Assembly: GCA_902805545.1 (NCBI GenBank)
Contig: CADCTD010000142.1
Span: 1-46,167, forward strand
Reading direction: 5' to 3'
DNA: 46,167 bases
Source of the DNA: an uncultured Craurococcus sp.
GTDB taxonomy: Bacteria; Pseudomonadota; Alphaproteobacteria; Acetobacterales; Acetobacteraceae
Numbering within the stretch: position 1 is the stretch's first letter; each line of letters begins with the position of its first letter. The notes beneath the pieces were generated by a model. That model made no database searches. It was not told where the DNA came from and saw only the letters and a list, made by a program, of their open reading frames with translations. Made by a program: the position numbers and the translations under genes. This document shows, one piece after another, positions 40,505 through 46,167 of the stretch.

Positions 40505-41713
40505 ATGGCTGCTGCCGAACTCGGCGTGCTGGCGCCTGAGGCCCCGGAGAGGCTTTCCACCGCCGGGCCGGTGGACCGGGCACGGGCGTTGATCCCCCTT
40601 CTGGAGGCGGCGGGGCCAGCCATGGAGCGGGCGCGGGAGCTGCCGGCCGAGGTGCTGGAGGCCTTGCGGGCCAATGACTTCTTCCGCCTGCTGACCTGCC
40701 GCGAGATCGGCGGGCAGGCGCTGCCGCTGCCGCTCTATGCCGAGATCATCGAGGCGCTGGCGATCGGCGATGCCAGCGTCGCCTGGTGCGTGAACCAGGG
40801 GAATGTCTCGGCGATGAGTTCCGCCACCTACCTGCCGCCGGAGGTGGCGCGGCGCTTCTTCGGCGACCGGGACAGCGGCTTGGCCTGGGGGGCGCAGCAT
40901 ACCCGCGCCGCGGCGGTGCCGGTGACGGGCGGCTGGCGGGTGACGGGGCGCTGGGACTTCGCCAGCGGCAACCGGCATGCGCGGCTGCTCGGCGCCCATG
41001 TGCCGGTGGCGGAGGCGGATGGCTCTGCGCGGCCGGGCCGGCCGGAATTCGTCACCGTGCTGTTTCCGCGCGAGCAGGCCAGCATCAGCGAGGACTGGGC
41101 AGCGCTCGGCCTGCGCGGGACGGGAAGCGACACCTACGAGGTACGCGACCTCTTCATCCCCGAGAGCCATGCCTGCTTCCGCGACAAGCCGGAGGGGCGG
41201 CAGGAGCGGGGGCCGGTGACGCTCTTTTCCTCGCATCTCTGCTATGCGACGGGATTCGCCTCGGTGGCGCTGGGGACGGCGCGGGGGCTGCTCGACCGCT
41301 ACACTGCGCTCGCCCGGGGCAAGGCGGCGCGGGCGGCGGCGCAGGCAATGCGCGACAACCACTGCGTGCAGTCCGAGATCGCCCGACTGGAGGCGCGGCT
41401 GCGGGCCTGCCGGATGTACCTGCTCGGCACGGTGCAGGAGGCCTGGGCGGAGGCGACGGCGACGGGCGCGCTCAGCCTCGACACGCGCATGGCCATGCGC
41501 TTGGCCACGACGACGGTGATGGGGGATGCGACCGAGGTCTCCGTCGCCTGCTACCGGGCGGGGGGGACAACGGCGATCCTCGAATCGGAGCCTTTCGAGC
41601 GGCGGTTTCGGGATGCGATGTGCGTCTCGCAGCACCTGCAAGCCAATCCCTGGCATTTGGAGATGGTGGGCCGGCACCTGCTGGGGGTGGAGCAGCCGAT
41701 CGCCTTCCTGTGA
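40505..41713 (+). CDS. Acyl-CoA dehydrogenase-fold flavin-dependent monooxygenase-like protein
   Basis: A 402-aa protein of the acyl-CoA dehydrogenase fold, type 2. FRLLTCREIGGQALPLPLYA, GDASVAWCVNQGN, VTGRWDFASGNRHARLLGAH and WAALGLRGTGSDTYEVRDLF match the group that includes DszC-, NcnH- and HsaA-like two-component hydroxylases, which use reduced flavin from a partner reductase. C-terminal SLDTRMAMRLATTTVMGDAT and AMCVSQHLQANPWHLE also fit that group. A GGGAGGAG site lies 8 nt ahead of the ATG. No flavin reductase is adjacent. Substrate unknown; an aromatic or sulphur compound is plausible. Confidence 0.83.
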   Translation: MAAAELGVLAPEAPERLSTAGPVDRARALIPLLEAAGPAMERARELPAEVLEALRANDFFRLLTCREIGGQALPLPLYAEIIEALAIGDASVAWCVNQGNVSAMSSATYLPPEVARRFFGDRDSGLAWGAQHTRAAAVPVTGGWRVTGRWDFASGNRHARLLGAHVPVAEADGSARPGRPEFVTVLFPREQASISEDWAALGLRGTGSDTYEVRDLFIPESHACFRDKPEGRQERGPVTLFSSHLCYATGFASVALGTARGLLDRYTALARGKAARAAAQAMRDNHCVQSEIARLEARLRACRMYLLGTVQEAWAEATATGALSLDTRMAMRLATTTVMGDATEVSVACYRAGGTTAILESEPFERRFRDAMCVSQHLQANPWHLEMVGRHLLGVEQPIAFL

Positions 41714-41778
41714 CGGTCGGGGCGGCGGAGGAAGGGGCTTCCGTCCCGCGGCGGCCTGGGCTAAGGGAAGGGCGTGCT

Positions 41779-41855
41779 GGACCCGTAGCTCAGCTGGATA
41801 GAGCGTTGCCCTCCGAAGGCAAAGGTCGTACGTTCGAATCGTATCGGGTCCGCCA
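41779..41855 (+). tRNA. tRNA-Arg (anticodon CCG)
   Basis: A 77-nt cloverleaf. The acceptor stem GGACCCG (41779-41785) pairs with CGGGTCC (41845-41851), followed by G and an encoded CCA. The D arm is GCTCAGCTGGATAGAGC. The anticodon stem-loop is TTGCC-CTCCGAA-GGCAA with anticodon CCG, reading CGG. The T arm has GTTCGAATC. All stems pair, so the gene looks functional. Confidence 0.96.
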
Positions 41856-41861
41856 TTTTCC

Positions 41862-42440
41862 TCACGCCATCGCCCGCTCCGGCCTTGCCGAGCCCATCCA
41901 GGCCTGGCGGCTCATCCTGTACAGCAGGTGCAGCCGAAGCTTGTGGTCGTCGGGCAGCCGGGGATGCTCGAAGGTGCCGGTCGGGCGCATGCCGAGCTTC
42001 GCCATCAGCAGCCAGGACGGCGCATTGGCCGGCACGGTGAAGGCGAGGACCTCGCCGAGGCCGATGCGTCCGAAGGCCGCGGCCAGCGAGAGGCGCGCGG
42101 CCTCCTCGGCATAGCCCTGGCGCTGACGCGCGCCGGCGATGCGCCAGACGATCTCGACGCCCGGGGTGAAGTCAGCCTCCCAGGGGATGGTGGCGAGGCC
42201 GACGGCGCCGACCAGCCCGGGCTCCGCCTTGCGCTCCACCGCCCAGACGCCCCAGCCATGCTCGGCGAAATGCGCCTCGATCCGCTCGAGCCAGGCATCG
42301 CTCTCGGCCCGGCTCAGCGGGGCGGGGAAGTGGCGCATCACCGCCGGGTCGGCATTGATGGCGGCGAGCGGCGCGCGGTCCTCCGCCCGCCAGGGGCGGA
42401 GGCGGAGGCGCGGCCCGTCGAGGGTCAGGGGCGCGGACAT
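41862..42440 (-). CDS. GNAT family N-acetyltransferase (RimJ/RimL-like)
   Basis: A 192-aa acetyltransferase. TLDGPRLRLRPWRAEDRAPL and AINADPAVMRHFPAPLSRAE are typical of the RimJ/RimL-type GNAT subgroup. The acetyl-CoA loop is ARQRQGYAEEAARLSLAAAF, and FTVPANAPSWLLMAKLGMRP and HKLRLHLLYRMSR close the fold. It starts at the ATG at 42440 and ends 6 nt from the tRNA on the opposite strand. It is divergent from the CoA-transferase gene. Substrate unknown, perhaps a protein N-terminus or a small amine. Confidence 0.88.
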   Translation of the reverse strand: MSAPLTLDGPRLRLRPWRAEDRAPLAAINADPAVMRHFPAPLSRAESDAWLERIEAHFAEHGWGVWAVERKAEPGLVGAVGLATIPWEADFTPGVEIVWRIAGARQRQGYAEEAARLSLAAAFGRIGLGEVLAFTVPANAPSWLLMAKLGMRPTGTFEHPRLPDDHKLRLHLLYRMSRQAWMGSARPERAMA

Positions 42441-42601
42441 GGTGCTGGCATCGCGCGGCGCGGCGGGTTCGGCAAGCCCCGACCGGCATCCAATTCGCGC
42501 AGCGGGCGGGTTCGGTCTACAGAGGCAGGCGAGCAGGCGTTGACGCCGGGCCGCCCCCGGGGGAGACGCTTCCGGAAGCGAGATGCGAGGATGATGCTGG
42601 A
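42441..42601. other. Divergent intergenic region (161 bp) with a palindrome
   Basis: The gap between the GNAT start (42440) and the CoA-transferase start (42602). It contains a 14-bp palindrome (42567-42580) close to the CoA-transferase and otherwise GC-rich sequence. No small ORF with coding character is seen. Confidence 0.5.
42567..42580. promoter_or_regulatory. Perfect 14-bp palindrome upstream of the CoA-transferase gene
   Basis: CGCTTCCGGAAGCG lies 21 bp before the ATG at 42602. It could be an operator or a short leader hairpin near the ribosome-binding site. Only symmetry and position support it. Confidence 0.35.
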
Positions 42602-43837
42602 ATGACGGAAGCCGCACCGCCGGCGGGGCTGGGCCTCGCCCGATCCGAGGGGGCCCTGGCCGGGCTCCGGGTGATCGACCTGACGCGGGTGCTCGGCGGA
42701 CCCTACTGCACCATGGTGCTCTCCGACCACGGTGCCGAGGTGATCAAGCTGGAGCCGCCGCAGGGCGATGAGGTGCGCGACTGGGGCCCGCCCTTCAACG
42801 AGGCGGGCGATGCCAGCTATTTCGTCGGCGTGAACCGGAACAAGCGCTCGGTCGGGCTCGACCTCTCGAAGCCGCAGGGGCGGGAGGTGCTGCTGCGCCT
42901 GCTCGAGGGCGCCGATGTGCTGGTGGAGAATTTCAAGCCGGGCAGCATGGAGAAATGGGGCCTCGGCTACGAGGCGGTGCTGCGGCAGCGCTTTCCGCAC
43001 CTGGTGCATTGCCGCGTCTCCGGCTTCGGGGGCGAGGGGCCGCTCGGCGGCTTCCCCGGCTATGACGCCGTGCTGCAGGCGATGACCGGGCTGATGTCGA
43101 TCAACGGCACGGCGGACAGCGGGCCGACGCGGCTCGGCAATCCGATCGTCGACATCGCCACCGGCCTGTTCAGCACCATCGGCATCCTGATGGCGCTGCA
43201 GGAGCGGGCGCGGAGCGGGCTCGGGCAGTATGTCGACATGACGCTGCATGACTGCGGCATGGCGCTGTTGCATCCGCATGCGGCCAACTACTTCCTCAAT
43301 GGCAAGCGGCCGCGGGCGACCGGCAATCCGCACCCGAACCTCGTGCCCTATTCGAAGTTCCGCACGCGGACCTGCGAGATCTTCATCGCCGCGGGCAATG
43401 ACCCGGCCTTCCGCAAGTTCTGCGATTTCCTCGGCCTGCCCGAGCTGGCGAAGGACGCGCGCTTCGCCACCAACGGCGCCCGCGTCGTCAACCGCGAGGC
43501 GCTGACGGTGGTGCTGGAGGATCGTTTTGCCGCCGAAGACGGGCATGAGCTGACGCAGCGCATGCTGGCCGCCGGCCTGCCGGCCGGGCCGGTGCTGCAT
43601 ATCGACGAGGCGATGGCGGCGGCGCATACCGCGCACCGCGAGATGGTGACGGAGCTCGGCGGCTACCGGGGGGTGGGGACGCCGATCAAGCTCTCCCGCA
43701 CCCCGGGTGGCACTCGGGCGGAGCCGCCGCGCTATGCCGAGCATACCGACAGCGTGCTCTCGGCCCATGGTTTCTCCGAGGCCGAGCTGGCGGCGCTGCG
43801 CGCCTCCGGCATATTGGTGGATACGCGCCGCACATGA
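42602..43837 (+). CDS. CaiB/BaiF-type (class III) CoA-transferase
   Basis: A 411-aa class III CoA-transferase. LAGLRVIDLTRVLGGPYCTM, HGAEVIKLEPPQGDEVRDWG, YFVGVNRNKRSVGLDLSKPQ and ADVLVENFKPGSMEKWGLGY are family signatures. The catalytic Asp is in GNPIVDIATGLFS. Members move CoA between carboxylic acids such as formyl/oxalyl, succinyl/carnitine or bile-acid thioesters. The substrate is not readable from sequence. The last codons overlap the next start (ATGA), so it is coupled to an uncharacterised protein. Confidence 0.91.
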   Translation: MTEAAPPAGLGLARSEGALAGLRVIDLTRVLGGPYCTMVLSDHGAEVIKLEPPQGDEVRDWGPPFNEAGDASYFVGVNRNKRSVGLDLSKPQGREVLLRLLEGADVLVENFKPGSMEKWGLGYEAVLRQRFPHLVHCRVSGFGGEGPLGGFPGYDAVLQAMTGLMSINGTADSGPTRLGNPIVDIATGLFSTIGILMALQERARSGLGQYVDMTLHDCGMALLHPHAANYFLNGKRPRATGNPHPNLVPYSKFRTRTCEIFIAAGNDPAFRKFCDFLGLPELAKDARFATNGARVVNREALTVVLEDRFAAEDGHELTQRMLAAGLPAGPVLHIDEAMAAAHTAHREMVTELGGYRGVGTPIKLSRTPGGTRAEPPRYAEHTDSVLSAHGFSEAELAALRASGILVDTRRT

Positions 43838-44397
43838 GCGAAACGACCCTGCCGCTGCTGCGGCTGCAAGCGATTGAGAACCGGGCCGAGGTGCAGGCTC
43901 TGTTCGAAACCTGGCGCGAGGCCCTGGCCGGGGACGAGCGCTTCAAGGGCGCCCGCAACAGCTTCAAGGATGCTGGGGAGCCGGTGAAGGGCGCCTTCGA
44001 GTGGCGCGCCAACCTTCGCCCCGTGGGTGTGCCGGCCGGGCTCGACATCGTGATCCGGCTGAATGACGTCTCGGCCTCCTACACGCCGCTCGACCGGGGC
44101 TCGCCGGGCGCCTTCGGGCGGGACCTGGCGGATGGGGCCATCTACGCGCTGCGGCAGTGGTACGATTCGAAGCGCATCGGCAGCAAGCCGCTGAAGGAGG
44201 AGAACCTCGCGCAGTATGGCGCGCCGCAGAGCGCAGAGCTGAGCTATCCGGCCTCGCAGGGCAATGCGGGGCGGGGGCGGCTCTATCTGGTGCTGGCGCG
44301 GCTGACCGACCCGGCCGAAGCGGTGGGGCCGTTCTGCTTCGAGGCGCTGAGCGGCTTCCACCGGGTGGCGGCGGCGGCGCGTGAGGACCTCTGGTAG
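43834..44397 (+). CDS. Protein of unknown function coupled to the CoA-transferase
   Basis: A 187-aa soluble-looking protein (MSETTLPLLRLQAIENRAEV). It has no signal peptide or membrane helix and I recognise no family. Visible blocks are VQALFETWREALAGDERF, FEWRANLRPVGVPAGLDIVI, DLADGAIYALRQWYDSKR and LYLVLARLTDP, a mixed alpha/beta pattern rich in charged residues. Start and codon use match the neighbours. It overlaps the CoA-transferase by 4 nt, which suggests a shared function, but none can be named. Confidence 0.78.
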   Translation: MSETTLPLLRLQAIENRAEVQALFETWREALAGDERFKGARNSFKDAGEPVKGAFEWRANLRPVGVPAGLDIVIRLNDVSASYTPLDRGSPGAFGRDLADGAIYALRQWYDSKRIGSKPLKEENLAQYGAPQSAELSYPASQGNAGRGRLYLVLARLTDPAEAVGPFCFEALSGFHRVAAAAREDLW

Positions 44398-44469
44398 GGC
44401 TTTCGGGCCTGCAACCATGACCGGCTTGCACGCGTATCCTGCGGGCGGCATGGCGCCGCCGGTTTGTGG

Positions 44470-45186
44470 ATGAGGCGGGGCATGTGGCGGGCATTGGGCG
44501 TGGTGGCGGCCGCGGTCGTGGTGGCGGGCATCGGCTTCGCGGTCTGGCCGCCGGCGCGGGCGCCCGAGGTCGCGGCAGCCTCGCCGGAGAAGGTGCTGGC
44601 CCGGGCGGCGGAGGAGTCGCTCCGCAGGCGGCTGCGCAACGCGCCGAATCTCCACTTCTCCGATGTCAACGTGGTGCGTTTCGGCCCGGAGGATGAGCGG
44701 GCGGTCTGCGGCAAGGTGGGCGGGGTGGATTTCATCCTCCGCGTGCTGCTTCCGCGCGATGGCTCGGTGCCGCAGGAGCGGGACGGACGGAGCTTCGCCT
44801 ATACGACGGTGCTGGAGCAGGGGCCCGGCCTGCCGCCGATGAGCGGGGCTGTGGAGCGCTTCTGCCGCGAGGGCGGGGCATTGGTGGTGCGCGCCATCGG
44901 CCCGGCGCCCTCGCCCGATGCGGCGCCGGCGCCGGCGCAGCCGGTGGCCGCAATCCAGGGCAGTGGGCCAGGGAACCCGGTGACGAGCGAGGCCGGCGGC
45001 GTGGTGCAGGTGCGGAGCAATGCCAATCTGCGCGCGGCGCCGGTCGGAGGCTCCGAGGTTCGGGGGGTGCTGCCGCAGGGCTCGGCGCTGCGTGTCTATG
45101 GCCGGGCGCCCGGTGGTTGGGTGCAGGTGGGCGATGCGGCGCCGCAGGGCTGGGTCCATTCCAGCTTGCTGTCGGGAGCCAATTAG
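44470..45186 (+). CDS. Membrane-anchored SH3b-domain protein
   Basis: A 238-aa protein. MRRGMWRALGVVAAAVVVAG is an N-terminal membrane anchor or uncleaved leader, so the body is periplasmic. The middle (NAPNLHFSDVNVVRFGPEDE, then AVCGKVGGVDFILRVLLPRD) has a two-Cys pattern but no family I know. After a Pro/Ala linker near residues 140-170, a bacterial SH3 domain follows (about 178-234: VRSNANLRAAPVGGSEVRGV, then GWVQVGDAAPQGWVHSSLL), which often binds peptidoglycan or protein. The ATG at 44470 is chosen over an in-frame TTG at 44464. Confidence 0.8.
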   Translation: MRRGMWRALGVVAAAVVVAGIGFAVWPPARAPEVAAASPEKVLARAAEESLRRRLRNAPNLHFSDVNVVRFGPEDERAVCGKVGGVDFILRVLLPRDGSVPQERDGRSFAYTTVLEQGPGLPPMSGAVERFCREGGALVVRAIGPAPSPDAAPAPAQPVAAIQGSGPGNPVTSEAGGVVQVRSNANLRAAPVGGSEVRGVLPQGSALRVYGRAPGGWVQVGDAAPQGWVHSSLLSGAN

Positions 45187-45207
45187 GGCGGCTTCCGGTC
45201 GCCCTGC

Positions 45208-45567
45208 TTAGTACCAGGCGCGATACCCGCCCGGGGGCGGCCAATGGCCCGGCGGGATCCAAGGCTGGGCGTAGCCCCAACGGTCGCCGCGGCGCTCGCC
45301 ACCATACCGGCGGTCGTGCCAGTCCCGGTAGTGCCGGTCCCGGTCGCGCCTGTCCCGATCCTGACGGTCCCAATGCCGCCGGTCCCGGTCGGCCCTGTCC
45401 CAACCGCCCCTATCCCAGCCACCTCTGTCCCAGCGGCCATCCCACCGCTCGGCGCGGTGATGGCCTCGGCCGTGGCCGCTCTCGTCCTTCCAGGGGTCGG
45501 CCAGGCCGGCCCCCGGCAGGGCAAGGGTCACGGCCAGGATGGCTGCGAGTAGCTTGGAAGAATTCAC
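45208..45567 (-). CDS. Small secreted Trp-Asp-Arg repeat protein
   Basis: A 119-aa protein. The GTG at 45567, with GAGG 8 nt ahead, gives the signal peptide VNSSKLLAAILAVTLALPGA, cut before about residue 24. The mature part is low-complexity and basic, dominated by WDR/RDRD repeats (WDGRWDRGGWDRGGWDRADR, then HWDRQDRDRRDRDRHYRDWH). The end PWIPPGHWPPPGGYRAWY resembles the PPGHxPPPGxxRxWY motif of small alphaproteobacterial periplasmic proteins. An RcnB-like or metal/envelope role is possible but unproven. It is convergent with the SH3b gene, 21 bp apart. Confidence 0.75.
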   Translation of the reverse strand: MNSSKLLAAILAVTLALPGAGLADPWKDESGHGRGHHRAERWDGRWDRGGWDRGGWDRADRDRRHWDRQDRDRRDRDRHYRDWHDRRYGGERRGDRWGYAQPWIPPGHWPPPGGYRAWY

Positions 45568-45777
45568 CGTGTGAACCTCGGTTGCTTCATCTCCATGCAA
45601 TACCGGAAACACGGACAGGACGTGGCGCCGGTGGGGCAACTTCATGGCTCACCGACATGCGAAGGGTGTGAAGCGCATCGCCGGCTGGAGCGGTTTCCGT
45701 TCGACCTGGCCCACGAAACCCGCCCTAGCAGCCTGTCGGGTTTGGGTTTGCTGGCGGTGGGTTGGTTGGATTGTGGA
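45568..45777. other. Intergenic region between the repeat protein and the transposase
   Basis: About 210 bp without a convincing gene. It holds the leader of the 45567 gene, the second copy of the dispersed repeat (45685-45722) and, from about 45727, what should be the end of the insertion sequence. The terminal inverted repeat cannot be fixed because the other end is outside the window. Confidence 0.55.
45685..45722 (-). repeat. Dispersed palindromic intergenic repeat, copy 2
   Basis: Read on the minus strand, this 38-bp block matches 29451-29488 at 34 positions, with mismatches only at repeat positions 7, 12, 23 and 29. The shared core includes GCCAGGTCGA and CCGCTCCAG. It lies 55 bp from the transposase stop. 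Confidence 0.62.
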
Positions 45778-46167
45778 TCAGGCGGCTGGCCGCAGGCGGT
45801 TGAGCCTACGGCAGTTGTAGGCGAGGGCGATCAGGGTCCACTCGCTGGTGACGTTGGCGAGACCGCGGAGGTGGAAGCGGGTGAAGCCGAGGGCTGACTT
45901 GATGATGCCGAAGACGGGCTCGACGGTCTGCTTGCGGCGGGCGTAGCGGGCTTTGGCGTCTGGGGTTTCGAGCTTCTCCAGCATGGCGAGGCGCCAGGGC
46001 TCGGTGATGCGGCGTGGCGTCTTGGGCTGGGGTGGCGGCCGGAAGTCGTAGGCGCGGTGCGGCTGGGTGCGGCCGATGGCGACCAGCGCCTCGATCCCTT
46101 GTGCTTCCAGGGCGGCAACCGCCTCGCGTGAGGCGAAGCCGGTGTCGGCGAGGACGGTCTGCGGCAG
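45778..46167 (-). mobile_element. IS1182-like transposase, C-terminal part (runs off the window)
   Basis: An open frame of 129 codons from the window edge to the stop at 45778. LPQTVLADTGFASREAVAAL carries the Asp of the second DDE block; YARRKQTVEPVFGIIKSALG carries the catalytic Glu in a VEPVFG motif; FTRFHLRGLANVTSEWTLIA and YNCRRLNRLRP close the domain. These fit the C-terminal DDE_Tnp_1 type domain of IS1182 transposases. There is no frameshift in the visible part. The 5' end and the far inverted repeat lie beyond 46167. Confidence 0.88.

Noticed and set aside
45300-45480. Short repeats that could suggest a CRISPR array
   Set aside because: Repeat units are irregular, lack unique spacers of constant size, and are explained by the WDR-rich coding sequence.

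Overview
The window is about 46 kb of very GC-rich DNA with dense, strongly biased coding. Gene content and order point to an alphaproteobacterium, most likely a Rhodospirillales/Acetobacteraceae (Roseomonas-like) chromosome: tsaE-amgK-murU-addB in a row, many orphan Bug/TctC-type receptors and CoA-transferases, and a type 2 ferredoxin-NADP reductase. This taxonomic call is inference from gene families; there is no rRNA in the window.

Layout. 1-3470 (minus): tsaE, amgK, murU and the start of addB (tRNA t6A synthesis, MurNAc recycling, recombination). 3529-4545 (plus): ferredoxin-NADP reductase. 4580-7304 (minus): a tightly coupled trio of unknown purpose (multi-pass membrane protein, Cys-rich lipoprotein, signal-less peptidoglycan-binding transglycosylase) that resembles a lysis cassette. 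7371-9320 (minus): small acidic protein, GNAT, gentisate dioxygenase. 9434-11590 (plus): patatin, secreted cyclase-family protein. 11596-13907 (minus): DedA and an ArnT-like glycosyltransferase. 13939-19250 (plus): rsmB, rpe, heparinase II/III-like protein, GT4 glycosyltransferase, YcgN-like protein. 19348-21358 (plus): DapA-like lyase, cupin, YgjP-type metallopeptidase. 21378-22834 (minus): CBS protein, SMP-30 lactonase. 22900-25211 (plus): AidB-like acyl-CoA dehydrogenase and a TetR regulator. 25262-29384 (plus): oxidoreductase, DUF993 aldolase-like protein, isomerase and Bug receptor behind a palindromic operator-like site. 29566-34403 (minus): SCP2-hydrolase fusion and hydantoinase/oxoprolinase hyuBA. 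34497-40423 (plus): SDR and a complete peptide/nickel-type ABC importer with fused ATPases. 40505-41713 (plus): flavin monooxygenase-like protein. 41779-41855: tRNA-Arg(CCG). 41862-42440 (minus): GNAT. 42602-45186 (plus): CaiB-type CoA-transferase, an unknown coupled protein, an SH3b protein. 45208-45567 (minus): small repetitive secreted protein. 45778-46167 (minus): 3' end of an IS1182-like transposase.

Genes within blocks are mostly joined by ATGA or TGATG overlaps, so translational coupling is the rule. The middle and right parts are catabolic and scavenging: receptors, ABC uptake, oxidoreductases, lactonase, CoA-transferase and acyl-CoA dehydrogenases, fitting a soil or water heterotroph. 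No prophage, CRISPR array or known defence system is visible. The best candidates for something undescribed are the 4580-7304 trio (with an SD-sequestering hairpin at its head) and the DUF993 cassette at 25.2-29.4 kb. Smaller items are a GT4 gene with only a CTG start available, a dispersed palindromic repeat at 29.4 and 45.7 kb, and a 16-bp tandem repeat ahead of the ABC operon. No stretch longer than about 210 bases lacks a gene; the longest gaps (29385-29565, 42441-42601, 45568-45777) are described in the features.
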